The translations under genes and the position numbers were made by a program. A DNA stretch of 64,000 nucleotides from Diorhabda sublineata (Eukaryota; Arthropoda; Insecta; Coleoptera; Chrysomelidae): contig NC_079477.1 in the NCBI RefSeq assembly GCF_026230105.1, positions 6,701,001 to 6,765,000 of the forward strand. Direction: 5' to 3'. This document shows positions 1-11,941 of this stretch, piece by piece (the stretch's first letter is position 1; every line of letters begins with the position of its first letter). The notes under the pieces were generated by a model that was not told the DNA's origin, did no database searches, and was given only the letters and a program-made list of their open reading frames with translations.

Positions 1-549
1 TTGCGCAGCCGGATAGCCACAGCAAATGAGAGGCCTTTCTCACTATCAACCATATTGTTCTTCTGGCCAATCAATTCAATGCGGGAATTTGAATCTTTTT
101 GTTTTAAAATTATTATGAACGAAACGTTGAGCAGCGAATATGATATAAAACTATGGAAAATTAATTTAGCATATGGTAAATTGGGCTTGGTTAAACGTTA
201 TTTTTTTTACTGTGACTCTTGTGATTAGAACCAGGGTTGAAAGTGAATCAAAATTAAATTCTATTAAATATACTGTGGATTTAGTACATTTAGTTAGTAC
301 ACTGCTCGTTGACTCATCTACACTGATTGCAGATGAATGATTTTCTTTGTTACTGTTTTTTCGATTTCTCTTGTGAGATTCAACATACGTGTCATCACAA
401 TAAGAGTGAGAACTTTACCTGGATCTTTCACTGTAAGATATAAACAGTTTTTACACATACTTGTATTAGGGAGCTACTTACAAATATTTTATAGTGATAC
501 AGCATTTCTGCTTATTTTTTTTACACTCGTTGAATTTTCACTGGTAGAT

Positions 550-660
550 AGATTTTCAGTTGGCATCTGCATCTTTGGAGAACACATAGATATTTATATC
601 TCCACTGATAATCAAGTGCTCGGGCTTTTGCACGTAGCAACTTTTTTTAAAATGATTCGA
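550..660 (-). mobile_element. LINE endonuclease fragment (relic)
   Basis: Read on the minus strand, this stretch encodes EHLIISGDINIYVFSKDADA followed by a stop. The SGDINI core matches the conserved GDxN motif of the AP-endonuclease domain of non-LTR retrotransposons (CR1/jockey-like). No longer reading frame continues convincingly into 1-550, where only shapeless AT-rich sequence is visible. It is a short decayed piece and the clade cannot be assigned. Confidence 0.4.
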
Positions 661-957
661 GCATATTCTCGCTATTCAAACAAGAAATATTTGATTAATA
701 TTAAATCAACCAAAAAATATCGGATAAACTTGTAAACATTTATCGTGATGGAGGTTAAGTTGTCTTTCTCCACAAACTTTTTTCCGTTCGTTAAGTAATT
801 TAATATCTTTTGTAGGAAATCTATGGAAACTAATATCTTTACCTCTACAATTCGTATTGTTATTTGTACATGAAGGTACAGAACAAGAACAATAACTACT
901 CTATACACTCAATGTAAATAAATATGAATCAGTGAGATGGTGACAACCAATATGGCA

Positions 958-1108
958 GGTATTCGATAAGGTCTGGACTACTATACAAAATCAGGAAAAA
1001 CCTCCCGCACAACCTTTTTCAAATTCAAAAATCCTATCTGCAGAAAAGTCAAAATCCACGATTACATCACCACTACATCCAAATATGTCGGGAGTTCCTC
1101 ATGCCCCA
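958..1108 (+). mobile_element. LINE reverse-transcriptase fragment, copy A
   Basis: This fragment starts with FDKVW, the second half of the conserved reverse-transcriptase block AFDKVWH, and runs to SGVP, the start of the SGVPQGS block. It is nearly the same sequence as part of copy B at about 2,818-3,005, in the same orientation and about 1.86 kb away. Both descend from one jockey-like element family. It is broken by frameshifts and small deletions. Confidence 0.6.
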
Positions 1109-1283
1109 CATGCTATCAGTCGATAGTCAAACGGATGGAAGCAGCTGGAGATTTTATTACCGTGTATAACCGGGATCCATTCATTCTATTAACCATCATC
1201 ATATTAGATCAGACCTGCTGCTACCGACTTCCAAGTGACAATCAATGGATTAGCATTCACCGGCTTCCCCGCGACTCAAAAAG

Positions 1284-1690
1284 GATCGCTGTCAAAAGTA
1301 CAAGGTCAAGACAATGTTGATCGCTTTTTTCGATAATGATGGAATCATCAATTGCGTTATTGCGAGATTTTCGAGTTTACAAACGGTTGCTATGACGCAA
1401 AAGGGCGTGTTCCGCAATAGTTGAACAAGATTGAGCGGTGGGTTCTATTGCACGATAACGCGCCTCCTCACTCTGCAATATGCCTGTGCCAATCTTAGCG
1501 TAACTGTTCTCAATCGTACAACTGAGGCTTGCGGAATTTTTCTGTTTTCAGTTTCCTGAATATTTATAAACATTGTCGAAAGTGAGCTGTGTAAAATGGC
1601 GATTACTTTGAAGGACAATAAAAGTAATTTATTTGTATTTTCTATTTCTTAATACTATTCACCGAATTTTTTAGACACACGTCGTATATA
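1284..1690 (+). mobile_element. mariner-type transposase relic, C-terminal part
   Basis: The frame from about 1,300 reads KVKTMLIAFFDNDGII, a hallmark of mariner transposases. After frameshifts, WVLLHDNAPPHSA follows at about 1,440, which is the HDNAPxH motif carrying the second catalytic Asp. The tail near 1,595 resembles the usual mariner C-terminus, and TTTTTTAGACACACGTCG near 1,667 may be a terminal repeat. Stops and frameshifts make it non-functional. The N-terminal DNA-binding part is not recognisable upstream. Confidence 0.65.
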
Positions 1691-1699
1691 TAACGATAG

Positions 1700-2680
1700 T
1701 TTATCCAGGGCTTGATTTGGTCCTTGCACTGTCATTTCCGCATTTGTACTTAAACAGGAATAGACAATTTAAAATGAACATGTATATATTTTCTCGACAA
1801 TTTTCTAGTCGTAACTATATTTTAAAACGCGTTTTCATGGTTTATTACATTATTATCTTTTAATTGTAATTTAAAACTCAGGAAATAACATAATCATAGC
1901 TACTGAATTTCCGGAAGCGGTTATGCGAAACGATCGTCATTTAAAAATAACTATTACCTATGATCATAGTCGAGGACAAGTCAGTCCTCTTGAAAATAAT
2001 GTTATCCTGCATATAATACCGAACTCAAACGTATAAAAACTATTCGTAGAAATGTTTTGTGAATATTGATTTTACTAGATGCATCAACTTTCATTTAGTT
2101 TTACTATAGGCAGCTTATCTGAGATCTAATTTGGTTAGTTGATAAGCTTAACGTTACTAAATTTTTCCCTAGAAAAACAACTTGCGCGAAATAAAAATGA
2201 CGACAAACCCTAATGTTGCAAGTACGAGATTTTGCATGAATCAATCAACTGAACTTCATCTGCGTATGCTTTTGATAAAAAAATATTGCGACTTGCATTG
2301 CATTGCGTTGTATTTCATCATGTCAAGTATCAATTTTATTCAATTCTTTGTAACAGTTTGTATGGAGCAAATTTGGTAATCATTAAAATTTTTTGTCTTG
2401 GAATTGTGCATGCCTACTTACTCCTGTTAATGACATGAATAAATTAAAAAAAATTAACCAATTAACTAGTCGATTAGTAAGAATTAAATCAATCTATTAT
2501 ATTATATGGTAAATAATATTAATGATTTAACCAATAGATCTTAATGGGACAGAAGTTAGCATTTTCATGCTTCATTCCTTCGTTCTAAACAAAGTTTGAC
2601 ACATATATTCTGTAGATAAAAACTTTAAATTTGTAATTTTACCAACTTATGTCGACAAACCGATCCTAAAAGCCAGTAGA
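1700..2680. other. gene-free stretch
   Basis: AT-rich sequence with only short random reading frames. I see no conserved coding, RNA gene or clear repeat here. Confidence 0.4.
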
Positions 2681-2685
2681 CTAAT

Positions 2686-3190
2686 ACCTAACCACCAATT
2701 TGGATTTAGAGAGCAACATGCCCCGATAGAACAAGTCCATCGAGTCACAAAAAATTGTACCAATCTTCTGAAGATAAAGATTACTGTTCGGCTGTCTTTT
2801 TAGATATCAGGTATTAGCTCAGGTATTCGACAAGGTCTGGACTACGATACAAAATCAGGAAAACAACAACCCCTCCAAAAGTTGGAAAAACCTAACCTCC
2901 TGTACAACCTTTTTCCAATACAAAAATCCTACTGCAGAACATACACTGATAAGTCAAAATTCACGATTACATCACCACTACATCCAAATATGTCAGGAGT
3001 TCCACAAGGAAGAGCACTTGGCCAGATACTTTATCATATGTAGACAGCTGATATTCCCACACACAAAAACGTAACTACCGCAAATCTCACTAGGACCCAG
3101 ATATGACCTCTCATATATTGCAGATAAACTTGGAGGCCATTTCATTGTGACTAAAAAAAATAGAAGTAAATCTGTCCATGTCACATACTC
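2686..3190 (+). mobile_element. jockey-like LINE reverse-transcriptase relic, copy B
   Basis: The sequence reads NHQFGFREQHAPIEQVHRVT, which corresponds to the hQFGFRxxHSTxxQ block of jockey-clade reverse transcriptases. CSAVFLDI, VFDKVW and SGVPQG follow after frameshifts, so the blocks are in the correct order. The region where the catalytic F/YADD box should lie (after TADIPTHKN, about 3,045) has decayed. It is a dead element and the longer of two related fragments. Confidence 0.7.
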
Positions 3191-3631
3191 CTAGCGGAGA
3201 GGAACCTACCCAACTGTAATATTAAATATAGGTCTGACTATAAATTAAAATAGATAATTTCTATGTACATAAAAGAAATTATATAGAAAGTGAAAATACT
3301 GTCTTGAAAAGTAATCATGTATAATTCCTTGATGTGAAAATAATCCGTAAATACATAGGACCTAATATGAATAGAATGTTAGTAACTCGAGCTCAGACAA
3401 CACTTACAAAGTGCGGTCATAGCATTTTTAACCTCTCCCCATAAAACTAACGATGACGATAAAATAATATATACACACGGTTTTTAATGTTTATTAAGTC
3501 AGTTCCAACCGAAACGATCAGAATGAGTGTTGTGCGCTGTTAAATGAATCTGTTAATTTAATTATTTTTCGTAGTTTAGTGTTCATAACTTTTAGTTTGT
3601 TGTCGCGTTTTTGTGAAATTTCATTAAAATA

Positions 3632-3651
3632 ATGGTACAGAAGAAAAAGAA
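3632..3651 (+). other. candidate alternative first coding exon of the EF-hand/deoxyribosyltransferase gene
   Basis: ATGGTACAGAAGAAAAAGAA is followed at once by a GTATGT donor. It would encode MVQKKK plus two bases, exactly the splice phase of the assigned first exon at 11,942-11,997, which also starts Met-Val-Gln. Joining it to the exon at 12,666 is in frame. This is inference only: the intron would be 9 kb and no expression evidence is available. A 20-base match of this sort can arise by chance. Confidence 0.2.
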
Positions 3652-5249
3652 GTATGTTTATATTGATTTAATATTATTATTGTAAGTTTTATATTATTTG
3701 TTAAACGAGTTTACGTGCATGCTATAGCTTGTCTATTTTATTTACATTTTTTCAATTCAATACACTTTCTTATAATTCATATTATATCGTTTGGTAAAAG
3801 TATGCCTTTAAGTTTATCGCTATTGTATATTTTCACTCAATACCGATCTTGAAACTTAGTTTTTCCATTTAACTCGTAGTTAGATAAAAATATCAAAATA
3901 ATTATTTGTTACGTACTATTATAGAGCAATAGAAGTTCTTTTTTTTTCAAGGAGATTGTTCAATCAAATTATATTATTCACATCAAAACATAAATATACT
4001 AAAATATCTTCTCAATATATTTGAAATTTGTGAAAATAAACTCAAAATAATCTAAAATTCTATAAAAATTATGAACATAAAATTCAAAGTACATGACTCT
4101 TTAGAACATTTATTAACACAAACTTTATAATGAGGAGGTTTATATCTAGCATACTTTTCCTCTCCTACTTTTCTTTGGTACTACGATTTTCTACTAGGGA
4201 CAATATTTTCCCTGTGTCTTGTCTATATCTTTGTTTCATCTTAAGTTACTGGAAATACGGATTAATATATTTCCGATGAAAAGTTCTGTGTCTTTAACCA
4301 AATATTAAAAATCATATATCAGATTCCTTGCCTTCATTTTTTATGATATCGGAAAATTGTCACATTTCCGGTATTTTTTTTATCAAAAAAGCAGGAGAAT
4401 CGAGTAAAATCACAGGAGAAAAGTATGCTATAGTTTCTATGTTATGAACAACAATCACATTCTTAATGCTTTAGTAGACCGGGCGCTGGATGGAGTATGC
4501 AAAATGTGAGGACCGCATTCGGTGTATGGTTTTGAACTCAGGAAAGCATGCAAATTATGATTCTGAATGTTGTCAGGAGTCGTTTTTATTTCACCCCATG
4601 CCCTTAAACATCTAGTACTTGAACTGAATACATAACGGTATCATTATGACGCTTGTTTTAGTGAGAATATCCATTTACGTTTTATGATACTCACAGCTAG
4701 TCATAGTCAATAATTATTGGTAATAAAATTATTTAAATAAAAAAAAAAAACAAATTTGAACATATAAAAGAAAAAAATTATAGTTATCAATCTTTTTTCT
4801 GACAATCGTTATTTACGCAATTTGCAAAATACGCACGGCACTCATACCAAATTAAAAAATGAAAAATAATGTTTACTTCCCGTATAAAATTCGGTAAACA
4901 TCTAAGAAACCGTCAGTCCACGAGAACTCATCACCTCCACTGTTTACCAATGAAAACATCGAATCTTAAACATGAATGCATTTCTATTGGTCGAAGCTGT
5001 CGGAAGGTGTATGTACACAATTTCTTTGAAATATTCCTGCTAGACAGTGGCGTGGCTTGGTGAGATTTATTTAATTAATAAATTTTTTTAAATAAATAGA
5101 AATATGGCGTTCTTTAGATCATGGGCGAATGAAGACAATGAAATTGCACATTGTAGTGTAAAAAGACAGGTATAAATTTAATAATAAAGGTTTGAATATA
5201 CAAACACAGCAAGTTATTTTAAATACATTCAAATGTTTAAAAAAGGAAA

Positions 5250-5580
5250 ATATGTAAAGGAAAACTGAAATCAGTTGATAAAGCTACTCAAGATTTTATA
5301 CGCAGGACAATTTATAGTTTATATAAGAACAGAGCTGCTACATTAGGAGTAATAAAGCAAAAGGAAGCAGATTATCCATAATACAATTATACCAGTTTTG
5401 TCAGCATGTGGCTTTAAACGCAAAAAACTGAATAAACGGATGGCAATAACCGAATCGTTAAGGACAAATCGATGGCGACAAGATTATTTGCGTCAAATAA
5501 AACACTACCTAAGCTCTAATAGACGAATGGGGTACAAAAAGGGCTCAGTTCACGTCTGGTACCCTGTTTAAACCGAACTT
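5250..5580 (+). pseudogene. DDE-superfamily transposase N-terminal relic
   Basis: One frame reads DFIRRTIYSLYKNRAATLG. After a stop and frameshift, ACGFKRKKLNKRMAITESLR is followed by RWRQDYLRQIKHY. This resembles the N-terminal region of IS630/Tc1-like DDE endonucleases found widely in insect genomes (a helix-turn-helix, then an LGFKWKK..NKR block). The catalytic part is absent or beyond recognition. It lies between the inverted repeats described for 4,479-7,140. Confidence 0.45.
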
Positions 5581-5654
5581 AACGAATATGTTCTCGCACA
5601 AGATGCTTAAGACCAATTTTCACGTATGTAACGGAAACAAGAGCCGAAATATTA

Positions 5655-5815
5655 ACAAAAATAATGAGAATTACTGAAATGGAAACGTTAAGAACAAGTA
5701 AGAGAGTGAGCCTTAGAAATAAAATAAGAAATCAGTGTATTAGAAAATAACTAGGAATTCAGGATGAGCTAAGATTAGTTAGCGAACGTAAACGAGGTTA
5801 AAGACATCATGCCTA
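5655..5815 (+). mobile_element. LINE reverse-transcriptase C-terminal relic
   Basis: The reading RITEMETLRTSKRVSLRNKI continuing RNQCIRK matches the post-RT region of insect LINEs (pattern: E-M-x-x-L-R-x-S-x-x-V-S-x-x-x-x-I-R-N). A stop codon follows and the frame decays. It is probably a separate insertion next to the transposase relic. Confidence 0.5.
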
Positions 5816-6434
5816 AAACAGATGTGCAACAAAACAGAAACCAAGCACACGGATGCTACTAGTAATCCACCAGATGATATGTGAGCTAATGATCAGCGTC
5901 TTAAGAAGTGCTTAGGAGGAGGCTAAATATTGACTGCCTCTAAGTAGTATAAAATATGTTGATATACAAATTTAAATATTTGAAATTAATGCAATGAGTA
6001 AAAATTATGGGGATTTTTAATGTTATGGTAATTAGTTTGAAATAATGCCAATACACATATTATTTCCTTACTTAAGTAAAATTTAGATAAATCGGTTTTT
6101 AACAGTTTTTTGTTAATGATTACTGAGGCTGAATAAAAGTCAGGATTAACAAATTGTAAATCGACTATACGAACAGAAATCACTAGTTCGCTACCAATAT
6201 AATTCTCAATTTCGCTTTGTCTATTCATTCGAAACATATTTTTAAAAGTATTTATAAAAATAATAAATTTATAAAATGAGGTATCTACGCCTATGGTAGA
6301 TCAAACAAAATTGTCGCAAGGGTTTTTATAATCTGCAATTGATATTGGAAGAACTGTATGTCATGTGGTATTTCACTTGAAGATCTACCTGCTGGATTTT
6401 CAGAATTTCTTTGCAGTCGCAAATAATCACGATA

Positions 6435-6665
6435 ATAATGTTTATCATACCTCACTTCCATTGCAAATAAATTGGTTGTTCGCTAGTAACAAATTTTGTG
6501 AAAACATCATCTTGTTTTTGATCCGCTGATGAAATTTCAAAACATAAAAAACAGTTCTTATTTCTTGTTTGTTTACCACAAATTAAACATTTCTGATTTG
6601 TATCAAGTTTTAATTCATTCGTTGGTGACCGACGAACACGTTGGCTATCTGAAACATTTGCTTCT
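6435..6665 (-). pseudogene. zinc-finger-like fragment, probably transposon-derived
   Basis: The minus strand encodes about 65 codons without a stop that include RVRRSP, then KCLICGK and CFLCFEIS, a CxxC..CxxC pattern, and end LQWK-stop. Similar Arg/Ser-rich leaders before a CxxC finger are common in insect transposon-associated proteins. There is no start codon or splice context that would make it a host gene. Confidence 0.3.
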
Positions 6666-7849
6666 ATACAGGAGGTGGAAGTAGAGGCATTCTCCTGCTT
6701 TAGTAATGAAGATTCTCTTCATTAATATAAATTGCTCCATGCCAAGAACAATTTTGTGAAGTAAAGTTTGCATGACTTACTATTTTCTTTCCTTTTTGAG
6801 ATCTGTTGCTTTTTAAATAATTATAAACTTTCGCTTCTTTACATTTGTCACTTGAAATGACATTGTCTTTTATTTAAATAAAACACTCGGCTCCAAAAAA
6901 AAACTTAAATATTATTACTTAGGTACGCAAAAATAAACCGTAATGGACTACAAATTCTTTTCTATTGACTAATCTCCGCTAGGACTCCGCATAGTGCCGA
7001 ACAGAGTGAAGGGGGGAAGGGGCCATCACAGCTGCTGGCAATATGTGATTTTCTATTATTTAGAACCTTAAGTAAAAGAATTTGGGCATAGCTGTCGATC
7101 CTCACATTTTGCATACTCAACTTCATCCAGCGCCTGGACTATAAATAATAGCCATTCAAACTCATAGTACACCTAATGAATGCAAGTGAAATTAATTTTC
7201 TCGTTACTTCAAGGTCGAATTATACAACTTTTCAGAGAATATTTGTGCATATTTGTTTTTGTTGTTTAATCCTTCTCTAGAAATTAACTATGCATTTCAT
7301 CAAACTTTAGCCGATAATTTTTAATCAATAAAGAACACAGACTTTCTTCTATCTTAATTTTGCTTCTAATTTTTTTTGTATTCAAGTTCACGTGTATATT
7401 TTTCTTATATTCCTTAGTGCTTCCATACAAAACACTCCTAAGATCATTCCCGAATCATAATTTTTTTGCTTAATATTATTATCATTTCAACCATCAGATG
7501 CCCACTCTTGGACTTCCCGGAAATATTGCTACAGCAATACAACGACCGCTGTTATCTTTTTACAAACATAGGTGGATAGAGTCTGAAAAAATTAATGATA
7601 CTTTTTCTATTGCACATTACCCTTTGACATTGTTCCAAGATAATTAATTTTACGATTTTCTATTGCTTTGATTGTGAACTAGATTAATAATCTTGGATTA
7701 TACAATATAGCAAATAACTTGCTCACAACTTCCGAATGTAGTTACAAGCATAAACACTTATATTCAAAAAGCATATCATACGCTCACATCAGTTGCAATC
7801 TGCTACATTTCTAATATCATCAAATAAAAGTTAAGGTTGCTCCTTAAAA

Positions 7850-8225
7850 GTATAGCCAGATCGTCCATTGAAGTAACTCAATTAATTCCGCGAGATGACC
7901 TGCCTCTTATTTAGCTGCCATAGTATAATATGGCTTCCAGTACTTCTAACAAATAATTTATTACAATCTTAGTGACTAATTGCTTCCAATTACAGAGAAT
8001 TTGATATATTTTTTACAATATCCGACAGATTAGTGGAACTGGAAATATTTTTGGAATAATTCCAAATACAATTTAAAACTTCCTAGTTTTACCAGGCTAA
8101 TAGAAAACCCGTAATATTTCAGGGGAGCATCAAATAGCCAGCTCATTCCTTTCTGAAAATTTGGCTTGTATTGCTTCATGGGCTCCAGCCATATTGTAAC
8201 AACTATCAATTTTTCTAGAGTCTAT
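7850..8225 (-). mobile_element. hAT-like (DUF4371-type) transposase relic
   Basis: On the minus strand 8,219-8,110 reads YNMAGAHEAIQAKF followed by SERNELAI and a stop. This resembles the conserved YD(N)GxxMxGxxxGVQA block of hAT-like transposases with DUF4371. Downstream on that strand the frame keeps faint similarity with many stops. It is old and non-functional. Confidence 0.4.
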
Positions 8226-8229
8226 TGAT

Positions 8230-10590
8230 AAATGTACGTTCCTGTCTCTATAATCAATAAAACTTTTTTTTATTTGAAATCATTATCAGTTCTATTTTAC
8301 GTATCAAACTACTGACTCATTTGTTATATATAGGACACATATGCAATGAATAGTCTTTAAGAATGGAATTTAAAATAGTTTTAACCATTATGGCAACCAT
8401 CTGATTCGATATTGTTTGCCCATTTTAAGTATTCTAAATGAATTATGTTTAGCGAACGGGGAAATTGAATGCAAGTTTTCTTAACAAGAGTAAAAACAGT
8501 GTAAGATAGGCCTCCATTTTTCTTTCTCTGTATTTATTATTTGCTCAACTTTATTGATCAATACTCTAGGATGATTTCATTTTTTAGATACAAATATAAT
8601 CATCAAATTATTGACCATTCGAGGGGCATCGTTAGACACCAACAGTGATTAATAACAGGTTGAATCTTCGTAGTAGGTTCTGTTCGACGAGACGCCCATG
8701 TTTTTCTTCTGTGAAAATTCTCAATAGGGGTAGATAATAATGTGCGCAGGTATTTCGTTGGTTATCGAGATTATCTTGTCTGATTAACAGTCAGGTTTCC
8801 ATTGAAATAGTAGAATAATGAACTCGAAATAAGAATTGTCATAGGAATTTGTCTGGAGCTCAGAATATATCCAAATAACATAGTGACATCAAATTTTTGT
8901 TTAGGAAAATATTTTTTGTATGCAACTTTGTAAATGTTCATGTAATCAGACGACCATATAGTCCTACAAATTCAGCGGTACGTCTTCTCCATTCTACACT
9001 CTCTTTCACGGTAGTTTTTTCATTAATAACTGTAGGACAAAGATAACACATGTTCAGCTGCATTTTCTGCCTATATCGAACATCCTACTAAAAAATATGT
9101 ATGTATCCCTGGTTCTACAAGAATGTTGAAAATGAAATACCTAGTAAACTATAGATGAATACAAATTAAATGTCGTGGAAATCAACCGCATGGGCCCCGG
9201 CTTACCTCCCCCTAGATCCGGGTCTGTCAAATATGACCTGATTATTTGCTTAACGTTAACATTAGAAATGTGGAAAAGTAGCTTTTCTCACACATACAAA
9301 CTTGAGTCTTAATCATATTCTTTTCAAATTTAAGACTTGTTTCAAAAATATTATAATTCAAGAAAAAGATTTGATATGTAAATAGTAAATGACCTCTTCG
9401 TTTTAAACGTGACCCAAATATTACATTTACACTCTTGAAACAAGCAATTATTATAAACAATAGTTTCATAAAAATGATTGTTATGAAATGAAAATAATTT
9501 CATTTGGTATGCATGTGGTCTAACTAATAATTCAACAGGGAAAACTGCGGTTTTTCTGAAAACTTATTTATAGAGATGTGGTATTATGTATAAACTTTAA
9601 TATTTGTAACTACCTATTAAAAGTTCTTGAATTTGAGGTGAATAACCTGAAATCAATATTCGTGACAATAAAAAAATTAAATAATGTAATCTAAATCACG
9701 AAAAAGTCCTACAATTAGCCAAAATAAAGCTATGTCTAAATAGATAATACCATTTTACCAAAAAACGATTGTTTTTCTCTTTTCTTCTACGAAATAAAAT
9801 GACTTGAAAAGGCAACTATGTATTTATGAATGGAAATTCATTTTACTAATGTCTAAAAGTAGAGTAGATAGAAATTTTCTAAAATATCTGACAAACATAG
9901 AAAAATGCAACATAATTCCATATATAAATGAATTTGTAAAACGTTTTTTTTTCAATGCGTCAGTTAAATAAATTTGATTCGCTTCTCCATATCCAGAGAA
10001 AATCCCTAAACCTTGTGGCTTGATCAGAATCCTTGCACGGATTTATGAAATTATTGTATTGTCATAAATGGGCTCAAAACAAAATATGCATTCATTTTAA
10101 ATAAGTTTTGAGTTTTAAAAGGATTTGAGTACTTCAAAATTCAAATCAAAATTGTGTCAAGAGATTGCAGATTCACTCACTTTAATCACCAACGAAGCAG
10201 AATAAAGAGAAGAAAGAGAAAAAGAAGCAACAAATGTTGAAATATTCTATAAAATTTTCATAAATCACTTTGACATAACTTATAAAAATGTAAAGTTTCA
10301 GCAATAAAAGGTAAATGAAACTATCGTAATAATATAAATATGTCAAAAAATTATAATTCCAATCAACCAAACTAGTTTCCACAATATTTTCAAGATTCCA
10401 CTCGGCACGAATTCTCTTTTGCACTAAAAAACGGTATGTTGAGTTTGTATCGCTCGTATTTGAATATTTAAAAACATAATTCTCAATGCAACATAACCCA
10501 TGATATACCCATGAATAGTAAGTTTGGACTTTTAGGTTAGGATGCAAAAACTTGACGTAATAGTAAATTTTAAGACTCATCGTCGAAGAT
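8230..10590. other. gene-free stretch
   Basis: AT-rich DNA with random short open frames, for example at 9,242-9,469 and 10,182-10,580 on the minus strand. Their predicted proteins are low-complexity Phe/Tyr/Asn-rich and match nothing I know. A short GC-rich patch near 9,190-9,230 stands out but I cannot identify it. Confidence 0.4.
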
Positions 10591-10596
10591 TATTTC

Positions 10597-11325
10597 AAAA
10601 AAGGCTGTCGTGATTAATCATCTGATCTCCACTGAACATAATGAGAACGACAAGAGACCTGATTTTTTCTTCTTCCATTTCTGGCAAACAAATAATGGTG
10701 AACCTTTGAGAATTGACCGTTCTAGGTTGCTCTAGCGGTCCAGTTGTTCCGAAAAAATAAGCGAACATTTGCTTCGAAGTGCTTCGTATATAATTTCTGT
10801 TGGATTTGGCTCATTTCGAAAAACCCATTCAGTCGATCGTTGTTTAGTTTCGGGTTTATATGTATAGATCCTTGATTCGTCGCCTGTCACGATCTTATAG
10901 ATGTCTTCTGAACCACCGCTATTTAATTTTTTCGGCATTTCTGTGCACAAATCTATACGAGCTTTTTTTGAGCGATTGTCGAATTATGTGGTATCCAACA
11001 CGAACAAATATTTTAACAGCCAAATGATCATGCAGTGCTGAATGTATGCGAGTGGAACTAATAACAAGAATGCCTCAATCTTACGGTATGTCACATGACG
11101 ATCTTGCAATGTCAGTTTACGCACAGCATCGATGTTTTCAGACACATCAGCCGATTTTGGACGACCCTCATGAAATTCATCCAATAGCGAAGTGCGACCA
11201 CGGTTGAATTGGGAAAACCAGCAAAACAAAAACACGGTGGCTGGAGATGGTGCTTAATCACTAAAAGTCGAGGCGAGTTGATGGGCATCTACGTCGAAAG
11301 TCATAAAAAATCATCGCATTAAAAA
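10597..11325 (-). mobile_element. mariner transposase relic
   Basis: On the minus strand IFYDFRR (about 11,310) is followed by WFSQFNRGRTSLLDEFHEGR, then ENIDAVRKLTLQDRHVTYRK. After a deletion come YKIVTGDES and YKPETKQRSTEWVFRNEPNP. These are the linker and first catalytic-Asp region of mariner transposase in correct order. The sequence runs on to ICLPE near 10,650 and then stops being recognisable, so the second and third catalytic positions are lost. The usual TGDESW tryptophan is Arg here. Frameshifts, an internal deletion and missing ends make it a dead copy. Confidence 0.75.
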
Positions 11326-11941
11326 TGATATATTCACATCAGTGTTACCATATCTCAATACTTGAGTAGAAACGCTCGTAATATTTTGTCGACCTGTGCT
11401 GACTACGTGAAACAGATTACTCTTATCTAGATTAAAGCTCTTTCCATCTAGACCATTTAAATCGTTTTACAATATCATTATAAAAAGCTGAACGTTTAAA
11501 TAATTTCCAGACTTTATACATTAGCTCAAACTGTAGTAGGTATTTCTTTTACAATCAAGATTTGTAAGCAACTAGCATTTTCACATATTGTACATAAAAA
11601 AATTTCTAGCCTTCTCTAAATACTTTATATGTATTTTATAATTTTTGATTGAAAAATTTAGAGCGAGTATAAATTTTGAACTTTATGAACCTAAATAGTA
11701 TCGGAGTAAATTATCCATAGCGAGTAGTAAATTCCAACACCAGAGTATATATTTTTGTTATTGATTTTTGTCTTAACAAATTGTTTATAGTCGTATCTAA
11801 TCTCTGTGCCAATATAGATAAAAAATTGAATTACCCTTCTGTACAACAGTAACGACGGTACATTTAGTTTATCGTTCGTTTCTGAGAAGTGCTTTTTTAT
11901 TTTTAAATGATACTTGGTATTTGTGTTGAATTTTCAAGAAA

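Larger units (their letters stand above)
4479..7140. mobile_element. possible DNA element bounded by inverted repeats
   Basis: The sequence at 4,479-4,514 (core GCGCTGGATGGAGTATGCAA) recurs inverted at 7,096-7,140 with few differences and one 5-base insertion. This gives terminal inverted repeats of about 36-40 bp around a 2.66 kb interval. The interior holds a broken DDE-type transposase, a LINE tail and a minus-strand zinc-finger-like fragment. The element may therefore be nested or composite. No target-site duplication was recognised. Confidence 0.4.

Noticed and set aside
337..735. 132-codon plus-strand open frame
   Set aside because: The opposite strand carries a LINE endonuclease motif (SGDINI), and the plus-strand peptide is a hydrophobic low-complexity shadow with no family resemblance.
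10182..10580. 132-codon minus-strand open frame
   Set aside because: The Tyr/Phe/Asn-rich composition follows the AT content. There is no motif, no splice context and no conserved neighbour.
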